From the NCBI GenBank assembly GCA_947372745.1, contig CANBUY010000026.1, positions 1 through 32,309 of the forward strand: a DNA stretch of 32,309 nucleotides, in the 5' to 3' direction. The position numbers and the translations under genes were made by a program. Positions 22,875-30,552 of this stretch are shown here, piece after piece; positions within the stretch are counted from its first letter, which is position 1, and each line of letters opens with the position of its first letter. This DNA is from Comamonadaceae bacterium. Its GTDB lineage: Bacteria > Pseudomonadota > Gammaproteobacteria > Burkholderiales > Burkholderiaceae_C. The notes beneath the pieces were generated by a model. It searched no databases. It was not told the origin of the DNA and worked only from the letters and a program-made list of their open reading frames with translations.

Positions 22875-24134
22875 ATGAATCATCTACGAAGCGCTCTGGC
22901 CTGTGCTATTTCAGCCTTGGTGCTGACTTCACCCCTCAGTGCGCAAACGCGTGATGCCCCCTTGTTTGAGGCCGCTCAGGCGGCCCAGCCTGCGGTCGTG
23001 CAAACCCTGCGCGACCTGGTGACGATGGAGACTGGCTCGGCCAATCTGGAGGGCTTGACCCAAATAAGCAACTACCTTGAAGCCCGACTCAAGGCCCTGG
23101 GCGCGACCACCGAGCGCATCAAAAGTGCCGACAGTGAACGGGTGATGATCAAAGGCGTGCTCACCGGCAGTGGCCGCTTGAAAGCCATGCTGATCGCCCA
23201 CATGGACACCGTGTACCCCGCAGGCATTCTGGCCACGCAGCCTTTTCGGCAAGACGGCAACAAACTCTTTGGTCCGGGTATTGCCGATGACAAGGGCGGC
23301 CTGGCCGTGATTCTTCACTCTTTAGCCGCGCTGCAGTCAACCGGTTGGCGTGATTTTGCAAGCCTCACCGTGTTGTTCAATGCCGATGAAGAAATTGGCT
23401 CCGCCAGCTCAGGCGAGACCATTGCCACCCTCGCCGCTCTGCACGATGTGGTGCTTTCCTATGAACCATCACCTGCCAAGGCCATTGCCCAACATGAAGG
23501 CGTCTTGATGGCCGCTGCCGGCACCGCCACGGCCACCCTGGAAGTTAAAGGCCGCGCCTCGCATGCCGGTGCGGCACCCGAGCAAGGGCGCAATGCCTTG
23601 ATTGAGTTGTCGCACCAAATCCTCGCCACCCAGGATATTGCGAAAGACATCCCCGGGGCGCAGCTGAACTGGACTTATGCACAAGGCGGACTGGTGCGCA
23701 ACCAGATTCCCGAAAAAGCCTATGCCTTTGCCGATGTGCGCTTGATGCTGCCCGGTGCGGCCGAAAAGATCAGCGCCGCCCTCAACGCCAAAATAAAAGA
23801 GAGCAAACGCGTCCCAGACACCGAGGTGAGCGTGAAATTTGAGGTCGGTCGCCCACCCTATGTGGCCGGTGAACGGGGCTTGGCACTGGCGAAACGTGCG
23901 CAAGCTATTTACAGCGAGCTTGAGGGCCGCAAACTCATCCTTCACCCCACGACAGGCGCGGGCACTGACGCAGGCTTTGCCAGCCGCTCAGGAAAAGCCG
24001 TTGTTCTGGAGAGCTTGGGGCTGGCAGGCTGGGGCTACCATGCCAAGGACGAATACATCGAGCTTGACTCGATCGTGCCACGACTCTATCTCACCACAAG
24101 GTTGCTTCAGGAACTGGCTAAAAATCTGCCTTAA
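22875..24134 (+). CDS. Secreted M20-family metallopeptidase, glutamate carboxypeptidase (CPG2)-like
   Basis: 419 residues, good AGAGGAAA ribosome-binding site. A Sec signal peptide ends near 'PLSA-QT' (23/24). M20 zinc-site motifs are 'IAHMDTVYPAG' (His109, Asp111), 'GPGIADDKGGLAV' (Asp138), 'FNADEEIGS' (Glu172/173), 'SYEPSP' and 'GYHAKDEYIEL' near the C-terminus (His). The dimerisation domain lies between about 215 and 320 ('KGRASHAGAAPEQGRNALIE'). The family removes C-terminal glutamate from folates or hydrolyses other N-acyl amino acids in the periplasm. It is on the same strand as the BKACE cluster but 138 bp away, so membership in that pathway is uncertain. Confidence 0.9.
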   Translation: MNHLRSALACAISALVLTSPLSAQTRDAPLFEAAQAAQPAVVQTLRDLVTMETGSANLEGLTQISNYLEARLKALGATTERIKSADSERVMIKGVLTGSGRLKAMLIAHMDTVYPAGILATQPFRQDGNKLFGPGIADDKGGLAVILHSLAALQSTGWRDFASLTVLFNADEEIGSASSGETIATLAALHDVVLSYEPSPAKAIAQHEGVLMAAAGTATATLEVKGRASHAGAAPEQGRNALIELSHQILATQDIAKDIPGAQLNWTYAQGGLVRNQIPEKAYAFADVRLMLPGAAEKISAALNAKIKESKRVPDTEVSVKFEVGRPPYVAGERGLALAKRAQAIYSELEGRKLILHPTTGAGTDAGFASRSGKAVVLESLGLAGWGYHAKDEYIELDSIVPRLYLTTRLLQELAKNLP

Positions 24135-24233
24135 ATCCCTGGGGGATCTTTGTTGGAGGGACCAGTAAAAGCACGAGGCAAGAACAAAACCTAGGGTTTA
24201 CACCGGTAAGAAATCCAGTCATTTAACTTACGA

Positions 24234-24248
24234 TTGATCAAACATCAA
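24234..24248. promoter_or_regulatory. Inverted repeat upstream of the BKACE gene
   Basis: TTGAT-CAAAC-ATCAA, a 5-bp inverted repeat with a 5-bp spacer, 25 bp upstream of ATG 24273. It may be an operator for the GntR regulator encoded at 25193. The spacer is one base too long for an FNR box. Confidence 0.35.
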
Positions 24249-24272
24249 TTAAGTCTGATTGGAAATTTCTGC

Positions 24273-25196
24273 ATGAGCAAAGTCATCATTACCTGTGCGA
24301 TCACGGGCGCCATCCACACCCCCTCCATGTCACCCTATCTGCCGGTGACCCCTGAAGAAATCATCGAAGCATCCGTGGGGGCTGCCGAAGCAGGGGCGGC
24401 CATCATTCACTTGCATGCGCGAGACCCGATCACCGGCAAGCCCGACCAAAGCCCAGAGGCCTTTGCCAAGTTCTTACCGCAGATTAAGCAAAGAACCCAG
24501 GCCGTGCTGAACCTGACCAGCGGCGGATCGCCTTTTATGAACATCGAGGAACGCATACAACCGTCTATGCGCTTTGCCCCTGAAGTGGCCTCGCTCAACG
24601 TGGGTTCCTTCAATTTCGCACTGTTTCCCATGCTTGATCGCTTCACAGATTTCAAGCACGACTGGGAGCGAAAGCAACTGGAAGACAGCCGCGACCTGAT
24701 CTTTCGCAACACCTTCAAGGACATCGAGTACGCGCTGGCGGCCTGTTCGGCTAACGGCACCCGCTTTGAATTCGAGTGCTACGACATCGGCCATTTGTAC
24801 AACCTGGCCCACTTTGCCGAGCGCGGCCTGGTCAAAGCACCCTTCTTCGTGCAGTCCGTCTTCGGCATTCTTGGCGGTATCGGTGTGCACCATGAGGATG
24901 TATCCCACATGCGCCGCACGGCAGATCGACTGTTTGGCAAAGACTACCAATGGTCAGTGCTTGGCGCGGGTCGGCATCAAATGAGGATTGCCGCGATTGG
25001 CGCCGGTTTGGGCGGCAATGTCAGGGTGGGGCTTGAAGACAGCCTTTGGCTCGGCAAAGGGACTTTGGCACAAAGCAATGCACAACAAGTGCGGCAGGTG
25101 CGCCAGATCATTGAAGGTCTTGGGCTTGAGATCGCCACCCCGGACGAAGCCCGGGAAATCCTGCACCTCAAAGGCGCAGAAAACGTCAAGTTCTAA
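24273..25196 (+). CDS. Beta-keto acid cleavage enzyme (BKACE, DUF849)
   Basis: 307 residues from ATG 24273, with GGAAA seven bases upstream; an in-frame ATG at 24234 would add 13 residues that do not look family-like. The TIM-barrel BKACE family is clear: 'KVIITCAITGAIHTPSMS' at the N-terminus, 'AAIIHLHARDPITGKP' with His46 and His48 (the same positions as the zinc ligands of the Kce prototype), 'VLNLTSGGSP', and 'GNVRVGLEDSLWLGKG' near 260. BKACEs condense a beta-keto acid with acetyl-CoA, giving acetoacetate and the CoA ester of the remaining part. The substrate varies across subfamilies and is not predictable here. The stop overlaps the convergent GntR gene by 4 bp. Confidence 0.92.
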   Translation: MSKVIITCAITGAIHTPSMSPYLPVTPEEIIEASVGAAEAGAAIIHLHARDPITGKPDQSPEAFAKFLPQIKQRTQAVLNLTSGGSPFMNIEERIQPSMRFAPEVASLNVGSFNFALFPMLDRFTDFKHDWERKQLEDSRDLIFRNTFKDIEYALAACSANGTRFEFECYDIGHLYNLAHFAERGLVKAPFFVQSVFGILGGIGVHHEDVSHMRRTADRLFGKDYQWSVLGAGRHQMRIAAIGAGLGGNVRVGLEDSLWLGKGTLAQSNAQQVRQVRQIIEGLGLEIATPDEAREILHLKGAENVKF

Positions 25197-25915
25197 GGTG
25201 TGGGAGGCGCGCCATAGTGACCCATTCTGATCGTAATTGCCGCAAACATGATGTCGTCAAGAATAGCCTTGCGCAGCAGGGCGCTGTCCTTAGTCTCAAG
25301 GCCTCGAATCACATCGGCATGCACTCGATGGGAATCGGTGAAGCCATTTTCACTAAGGCAAAAACGAATCAGCGGGCCAACCCTAATCCAGAATTTCTCG
25401 ATGATGGACAGGACAAACGGACTGGCGCCCAACTGGTAAATCATGAAATGGAATTGAAAATTCGCATTCAGGTAGGCGTTCACGTCAGACGTCTTAACAG
25501 CTGCACTCATCGTGGCATCAAGCGCTTTCAATCGATCAATATGCATGGGCTCCACCCGATCGACAGCTTTGGCGGCGGCCAGGCCCTCGATATGGCAACG
25601 CAGGTCCGTGAGCTCGTCGAATTCTTGCCGCGACAACACCGGCACGATGACCGAGCGGTTGGCCCGCAACTCCAGCGCACCTTCTGCAATCAATCGGTTC
25701 ATGGCTTCACGAGCCGGCATCACACTGGCGCCCAGCATCGTGGATATCGCCTTGACGGTCACGATTTGTCCAGGTTGGAAATGGCCGTTCATCAGGGCGT
25801 TTCGTACCGATTGCGTCACCTGTTCGCGCAATGTAACGTTCTCAACTTGCTTGAGCGCGGGCAAAGCTTGGCGGGTTCTGGGTTGGAGGAGGTTCTTGTT
25901 AATCACCCGCGGCAA
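25193..25915 (-). CDS. GntR-family regulator, FadR/FCD subfamily
   Basis: 240 residues. The N-terminal winged helix is 'TLREQVTQSVRNALMNGHF' then 'ISTMLGASVMPAREAMNRLI' (about 27-75). The C-terminal all-helical FCD ligand domain shows the expected acid and His positions: 'LTDLRCHIEGLAAAKA', 'NANFQFHFMIYQLG', 'SHRVHADVIRGLETKD'. Such regulators usually sense the carboxylic acid handled by neighbouring genes. It is divergent from the HbpS-like gene (35 bp between starts) and convergent with the BKACE gene, placing it inside the cluster it probably controls. The short divergent gap is AT-rich; no clear palindrome is visible in it. Confidence 0.92.
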   Translation of the reverse strand: MPRVINKNLLQPRTRQALPALKQVENVTLREQVTQSVRNALMNGHFQPGQIVTVKAISTMLGASVMPAREAMNRLIAEGALELRANRSVIVPVLSRQEFDELTDLRCHIEGLAAAKAVDRVEPMHIDRLKALDATMSAAVKTSDVNAYLNANFQFHFMIYQLGASPFVLSIIEKFWIRVGPLIRFCLSENGFTDSHRVHADVIRGLETKDSALLRKAILDDIMFAAITIRMGHYGAPPTP

Positions 25916-25950
25916 GATAGCACATTTTTTAAATTTATTCGGAGAAGTAA

Positions 25951-26361
25951 ATGAACAGTCATCTGGTTTTATCGCTTGACGATGCCAAACGGATTAGCCA
26001 AGCCTGCCAGGCTAAGGCGGTCGAACAGGGTTGGAACGTCGTCATCGCCATCGTCGACGACGGTGCCCACTTGATGTACCTGGAACGGATGGACGGAACG
26101 CAAAAAGCATCCAGTGTCGTCGCGGTTGAAAAGGCAAAAACCGCCCTGCTTTTCAAGCGCCCCACCAAAGCCATCGAAGCCGCCGTGCTCTCCGGTCGCC
26201 CTGTGATGATGATGTTGCCCGGCGCCACCCCCATTGAGGGTGGACTACCGCTGGTGCGTAACGGCCAATATCTGGGTGCCATAGGTATTTCTGGTGTTCA
26301 GTCGTTTGAGGATGGCCTCATCGCGGCCGCTGGCATTGCGTTTTTCGAAACCATCGAATGA
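25951..26361 (+). CDS. HbpS/GlcG-family small protein
   Basis: 136 residues with GGAG seven bases before ATG 25951. It is a GlcG/HbpS-like (DUF336) protein: 'LSLDDAKRISQACQAKAVEQ', 'NVVIAIVDDGAHLMYLERMD', 'KASSVVAVEKAKTALLF', and the glycine-rich 'LPLVRNGQYLGAIGISG'. No signal peptide, so cytoplasmic. Relatives occur in glycolate and other hydroxyacid operons, and some bind haem or cobalamin, but the biochemical role is unsettled. It begins the plus-strand run that continues with the SDR gene (31 bp on). Confidence 0.88.
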   Translation: MNSHLVLSLDDAKRISQACQAKAVEQGWNVVIAIVDDGAHLMYLERMDGTQKASSVVAVEKAKTALLFKRPTKAIEAAVLSGRPVMMMLPGATPIEGGLPLVRNGQYLGAIGISGVQSFEDGLIAAAGIAFFETIE

Positions 26362-26392
26362 ACACCCCCATCAGATCCCTAAAGAAAAAACC

Positions 26393-27157
26393 ATGACCAA
26401 AGAAAAACAGACAAAACCCGTTGCGGTGATCACGGGCGGCAGTCGCGGCATAGGCCGGGCCGTTGCGATTGCGCTTGCACAGCAAGGCTGGAACATCTGC
26501 TTCAGCTATGCCACCAACTTGGCCGCGGCTCAGGAAACCACCGCCTGCATCGAGGCCGCCGGCGGTCGCGCCGTGGCCGTGAAGGCCGATATGGCCAAGC
26601 GTGAAGACATCAAACACCTGTTTGAGGCGACCCAGCAAGCCTTTGGCCGGCTCGATGCCTTGGTGAACAACGCAGGTATCGTTGGCGAACCGCGCTCTAT
26701 TTTGGAGGCCGATGATGCCCACCTCACAGAAGTATTCCGGATCAATGTGCTGGGTAGTTTTTTCTGCGTCAGCGAAGCCGCACGCTTGATGTCGACCCAA
26801 AGAGGCGGCCAGGGCGGCAGTATCGTCAACATGTCCTCAGCAGCGGCGCGCCATGGTGGCATGCCCGACGAGGCGCACTATGCCGCCTCAAAAGGCGCCA
26901 TCGACAGCTTTACCTTCGCCCTCGCCAAAGAGTTGGCGCCTCACGGCATCCGCGTCAATGCGGTACGACCAGGCCTGATCAACACCGAGATTCATGAAGC
27001 CCATGGTGGTCAGGCCTTGGTTAACCGGATTGGCCCCACCGTGCCGATCGGGCGCGCCGGCACGGCTGAGGAAGTGGCCCAAACGGTCGCCTTCCTTTGC
27101 GGCCCCTTGTCAAGTTATGTTCACGGGGCGCTGGTCGATGTGACCGGTGGCCGCTGA
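26393..27157 (+). CDS. Short-chain dehydrogenase/reductase (SDR)
   Basis: 254 residues from ATG 26393; the frame extends upstream into the previous gene. Classical SDR motifs are 'ITGGSRGIGRAVA' (residues 13-25, cofactor loop), 'LVNNAGIVGEP' near 90, Asn118, 'SIVNMSSAAARHG' with the catalytic Ser, and Tyr163-x3-Lys167 ('HYAASKGAID'). 'CGPLSSYVHGALVDVTGGR' is the FabG-like end. An Arg at the first strand's end and a weak acidic residue suggest NADP(H), but this is not certain. The likely role is oxidation or reduction of a hydroxy/keto group in the cluster's substrate, possibly making the beta-keto acid for BKACE. Confidence 0.92.
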   Translation: MTKEKQTKPVAVITGGSRGIGRAVAIALAQQGWNICFSYATNLAAAQETTACIEAAGGRAVAVKADMAKREDIKHLFEATQQAFGRLDALVNNAGIVGEPRSILEADDAHLTEVFRINVLGSFFCVSEAARLMSTQRGGQGGSIVNMSSAAARHGGMPDEAHYAASKGAIDSFTFALAKELAPHGIRVNAVRPGLINTEIHEAHGGQALVNRIGPTVPIGRAGTAEEVAQTVAFLCGPLSSYVHGALVDVTGGR

Positions 27158-27200
27158 AGTTGCCATTTTTTTACCTGCCTCAAAACCCTCTGGAGACCAC

Positions 27201-28196
27201 ATGATGAAACGTAGAAACCTACTGACGGCGACCGCTGGACTGGCCGCCGCACTGACTCTTCCCGGTGCTTGGGCGCAAGCGAACGCCGCAGCCTACCCCA
27301 ATCGGCCCATCAAAATAATTGTCCCTTTTGCCGCTGGCATCTCCCCCGATATCGTGGCCCGGCTCATTGGTGACAAACTAACCCAGGCACTCGGACAGCC
27401 CGTGATCATCGACAACCGCCCCGGCGCGGGCGGCATGATCGGTGCCGAAGCCGGTGCGACCAGTCCAGCCGATGGCTACACCTTATTCTTCAGCGTCAAG
27501 GCTGTTCAGGCGATTGCGCCCAACGTCTACCAAAACGTCAAGTACAACCCACTGCGCGACTTCAAGGCGGTGAGCCAAATTCTGCTGGTTCCCCATATCC
27601 TGACAGCGGCCCCCAACACGCCTTTCAACTCCATGAAGGAATTGGTTGACTACGCCAAACGCAATCCAGGAAAGATCGATTACGCGTCCCTCGGCGTGGG
27701 CTCCCAACCCCACGTCGCCATAGAAACATGGGCGTCACGACTGGGTATCAAACTCAACCACGTCCCTTACAAAACCAACCCTTCCCCAGATGTGATGAGC
27801 GGCATCGTCAGCCTCTCCCTTGAAGCCTCGACCACCGCCATTCCCTTGATTAAGGCAGGCAAGGTCAAGGCACTGGCGATCTCCGGCGCCGATCGCATTC
27901 CAGGCCTGCCTGAGGTGCCGACCATGACTGAATTTGGCGCCAACCTTGACCTGAATGGCGTGATCGGCAACTCATGGCATGGCGTCTTCGTGCCCTCAGG
28001 TACGTCTGACGACATCATCGCCAAGCTCAATACCGAGATCGTCAAAATAGTCAAAATGCCGGACGTCCAAGCCCGTCTGAAATCTTTGGGCTTGACCCCA
28101 ACAGGCACTTCAGCGGCCACGCTGGCGACAGGTGTCGCTTCTGATGTCGCCTATTGGGGTCAATTGGTACGGGAACTCAACATCAAGGTTGAGTAA
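27201..28196 (+). CDS. Tripartite tricarboxylate transporter substrate-binding protein (Bug/TctC family)
   Basis: 331 residues from ATG 27201, with TGGAGA upstream. The signal peptide has a twin-arginine-like start ('MMKRRNLLTATAGL') and an 'AWA-QA' cleavage site, as in many Bug proteins. Then come 'YPNRPIKIIVPFAAGISPDI', 'DNRPGAGGMIGAEAGATSPA', 'DGYTLFF' and 'LPEVPTMTE', all diagnostic. It binds a carboxylate in the periplasm. No tctA or tctB membrane genes are in the window, so it must use a shared permease or act as a sensor. It sits between the SDR and NIPSNAP genes, marking the cluster as one for an imported organic acid. Confidence 0.94.
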   Translation: MMKRRNLLTATAGLAAALTLPGAWAQANAAAYPNRPIKIIVPFAAGISPDIVARLIGDKLTQALGQPVIIDNRPGAGGMIGAEAGATSPADGYTLFFSVKAVQAIAPNVYQNVKYNPLRDFKAVSQILLVPHILTAAPNTPFNSMKELVDYAKRNPGKIDYASLGVGSQPHVAIETWASRLGIKLNHVPYKTNPSPDVMSGIVSLSLEASTTAIPLIKAGKVKALAISGADRIPGLPEVPTMTEFGANLDLNGVIGNSWHGVFVPSGTSDDIIAKLNTEIVKIVKMPDVQARLKSLGLTPTGTSAATLATGVASDVAYWGQLVRELNIKVE

Positions 28197-28251
28197 GGGA
28201 ACTGCGCGGGCCCCAGGGTCCGCCTTTGAAGCCAACTAACAAGGAATCAAC

Positions 28252-28569
28252 GTGATCGTCGAACTGAGAACCTATACCGTCAAACCCCTCGGCACGAGCG
28301 ACTTCTTGGAACTGTACGAGCGAGCGGCTTTGCCTTTGCAAAAGAAATACCTAGGGCACCTGATTGGCTTCTACGTCTCCGAGATTGGACCCCTCAACCA
28401 GGTGGTCCACCTCTGGGGATTCGACAGCTTGGCCGAACGCGAAAGTCGGCGCAAGAAAATGGAAGACGATCCAGGTTGGACGCTTTACCGCGAGGCCCTC
28501 AAGGCACTGGACGTCATCGTCCAACAAGAAAGCAAACTGCTGAAATCAGTTTCATTCTCCCCTGTATGA
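28252..28569 (+). CDS. NIPSNAP-family protein
   Basis: 105 residues, GTG start at 28252 with AAGGA eight bases before. It is a ferredoxin-like alpha/beta-barrel NIPSNAP domain: 'IVELRTYTVKPLGTSDFLEL' start, 'GFYVSEIGPLNQVVHLWGF', 'RRKKMEDDPGWTLYREAL'. Bacterial NIPSNAPs often sit in catabolic operons and are thought to be small dimeric enzymes or binding proteins, but their chemistry is mostly unknown. The TGA overlaps the ATG of the next dehydrogenase gene (28566-28569), so the two are made together, suggesting paired functions. Confidence 0.9.
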   Translation: MIVELRTYTVKPLGTSDFLELYERAALPLQKKYLGHLIGFYVSEIGPLNQVVHLWGFDSLAERESRRKKMEDDPGWTLYREALKALDVIVQQESKLLKSVSFSPV

Positions 28570-29468
28570 GTCTGACAACTTCTCCCGCAACTCAACCCGC
28601 TTCCGTTGGCGTGATTGGCCTGGGCATCATGGGATCCGCCATCGCCGCCAATTTAATAAAAGCGGGCTTCGACGTTTGGGGTTACGACCCCCTGCCAAGC
28701 GCGCGAACCCAGTTGAAAAAAGCGGGGGGGCATGCTTGCAAGAGCGTGGCAGACGTCGCACAACATTGCCAACATGTGCTGCTCTCCTTGCCCAGTGAAG
28801 CGGCGCTTGCGCAGGTTTGCGATGAACTCATCACTTCGGCTTCAAAAGTTTTGATCGTCGCGGAAACCAGTACGCTCCCGGAGTTGGCAAAAAAACAAGC
28901 TCAGAAATTTTTGCTCAAACAACGCATTACCTTGCTCGATTGCCCCTTGTCTGGGACCGGCGCTCAAGCACTCACGCGTGACCTGGCTGTCTATGCGAGT
29001 GGCCATACGAAAGCCATCAAGGCCTTTGCACCGATATTCGAGGGATTCGCACGCGCTCGGTACGATGTTGGCGCCTTCGGCAATGGCACACGGATGAAGC
29101 TGGTGGCCAACCTCTTGGTCGCCATCCACAACGTTTCAACGGCAGAAGCGATCCTGATGGGCGTGCGCTCCGGACTTGATGCGGCGATGGTGGTCAAAGT
29201 GGTCGCGGATGGCGCTGGTGGATCGCGTATGTTTCAGGTCCGTGGTCCAACGATGGTTGACCGTTCATGGGAGAAAGCCACCATGAAAGTAGGTACTTGG
29301 CAAAAGGATATGCGTCTGATCAATGACGCGCTCGAAGCAACCCAAACGCCGGCCCCACTTTTTTCAGCCACGGTGCCGATTTACAACGCGGCGATGGCGC
29401 TTGGGCATGGCCAAGACGACACCGCAGCGGTCTATGCCGTTCTGGAGCGGCTCATCTCCAAGTCTTAA
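28566..29468 (+). CDS. NAD(P)-dependent beta-hydroxyacid dehydrogenase (3-hydroxyisobutyrate dehydrogenase family)
   Basis: 300 residues from ATG 28566, overlapping the NIPSNAP stop. The N-terminal Rossmann domain has 'VGVIGLGIMGSAIAANLIKA' (GxGxxG at 18-23) and 'VWGYDPLPSA'. The substrate motif 'DCPLSGTGAQA' (about 125-135) and the catalytic Lys178 in 'GNGTRMKLVANLL' follow; the family usually has K-x-x-N-N, here K-L-V-A-N. The C-terminal domain is all helical. The enzyme oxidises a beta-hydroxy acid to the semialdehyde or keto acid. In this cluster it may feed BKACE. It ends with a 4-bp tail-to-tail overlap with the CDF gene. Confidence 0.92.
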   Translation: MSLTTSPATQPASVGVIGLGIMGSAIAANLIKAGFDVWGYDPLPSARTQLKKAGGHACKSVADVAQHCQHVLLSLPSEAALAQVCDELITSASKVLIVAETSTLPELAKKQAQKFLLKQRITLLDCPLSGTGAQALTRDLAVYASGHTKAIKAFAPIFEGFARARYDVGAFGNGTRMKLVANLLVAIHNVSTAEAILMGVRSGLDAAMVVKVVADGAGGSRMFQVRGPTMVDRSWEKATMKVGTWQKDMRLINDALEATQTPAPLFSATVPIYNAAMALGHGQDDTAAVYAVLERLISKS

Positions 29469-30412
29469 ACAGAAGTTGGCGCATGGTCCAGGTCGGGCCG
29501 ATGCCAAGGATCCACATGGGTCATCAGGTTAAGCACGCGGTGGCGCTGCAGCACGCGCTGGCGGGCCAGCACGGCGATGTCGTGCCCGGCCTCGACCGTG
29601 ATCATGGCGTCCACTTCAATGTGGGCGTCCACCACAATCATGTCGCCCATTTTGCGGGTGCGCACGTCATGCACATCGCTCACACCGGGGGTGTCCATCA
29701 GGGTCTGGCGAATGGCCTGCACTTCTTCATCGTCCACGGCGCGGTCCATGAGGTCATGCAAAGCGTCCCAAGTGAAGCCCCAGCCCATTTTGGCCACCAT
29801 AAAGCCCACGATAAGCGCCGCGATCGGGTCCAAAATCGGGTAACCGGCCAGGTTACCCACAATGCCGATGCCCACCACCAGGGAAGACGCCGCATCTGAG
29901 CGGGCGTGCCAGGCATTGGCCACCAGCATGCTGGATTTAACCCGTTTGGCCACCGCCAACATGTAGCGAAACAACAATTCCTTGGCCACCAGTGCACCGC
30001 CCGCGACCCACAGTGCCATCACATGGACGGTTTGAATGGTCTCGGGGGCTTCCAGCTTGCGCGCCGCCGACCACAACATGCCCACGCCCACGGCCAGCAG
30101 CAACAGGCCCAGCACCATCGAGGCTGCGGTCTCGAACCGCTGGTGGCCATAGGGATGGTCTTCGTCGGCGTCTTTTTGGGCGTGGTGGCTGGCAAACAGC
30201 ACCACAAAATCAGCCACCAGGTCGGACAAGGAGTGGATACCGTCGGCAATCAAACCCTGCGACTTGGCCACCACACCCACCACAATTTGGGTGATGGTGA
30301 GCACCAGATTGACCCCCACACTCACCCAAGTGCTGCGCGAGGCCGCTGCCGCTCGCTCGGCCGGGGTGTGTTCAGTGTCTTCGGGGTCGTCGTTGATATC
30401 GGGGAAGTTCAT
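29465..30412 (-). CDS. Cation diffusion facilitator (CDF) metal exporter
   Basis: 315 residues. Six membrane segments come first, then a cytoplasmic metal-sensing domain ('RKMGDMIVVDAHIEVDAMIT', 'THVDPWHRPDLD'). The transport site is HxxxD in TM2 ('GLIADGIHSLSDLVAD', His60/Asp64) and HxxxD in TM5 ('AWHARSDAASS'), the pattern of Zn/H+ antiporters. 'DHPYGHQRFETAA' is the loop typical of the family. Export of Zn2+, or Fe2+/Co2+, is likely. It is convergent with the catabolic cluster and divergent from pyrF (140 bp). The acidic N-terminus ('DINDDPEDTEHTPAE') may be a cytosolic metal-binding tail. Confidence 0.92.
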   Translation of the reverse strand: MNFPDINDDPEDTEHTPAERAAAASRSTWVSVGVNLVLTITQIVVGVVAKSQGLIADGIHSLSDLVADFVVLFASHHAQKDADEDHPYGHQRFETAASMVLGLLLLAVGVGMLWSAARKLEAPETIQTVHVMALWVAGGALVAKELLFRYMLAVAKRVKSSMLVANAWHARSDAASSLVVGIGIVGNLAGYPILDPIAALIVGFMVAKMGWGFTWDALHDLMDRAVDDEEVQAIRQTLMDTPGVSDVHDVRTRKMGDMIVVDAHIEVDAMITVEAGHDIAVLARQRVLQRHRVLNLMTHVDPWHRPDLDHAPTSV

Positions 30413-30540
30413 GGTGGTGTTTGGCCAAGGGAAGGCTTGATAAAGTGGCTTGAGTTTAGATCGCCCAAGGAATTAGAGAGCCCCGCATCTTGTCAGCCAC
30501 GCCTTAAGCCTGTCTTAAATCGATGCGCCAGAGGGGTTTA

Positions 30541-30546
30541 TACAAT
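30541..30546 (+). promoter_or_regulatory. Candidate -10 box of pyrF
   Basis: TACAAT (30541-30546, within TATACAAT) would start transcription at about ATG 30553, giving a leaderless message. No good -35 is seen at 16-18 bp. Confidence 0.4.
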
Positions 30547-30552
30547 GAGGGC

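Noticed and set aside
24234..24248. TTGATCAAACATCAA as an FNR box
   Set aside because: The spacer is 5 bp rather than 4, so it does not fit FNR; kept only as a generic inverted repeat.
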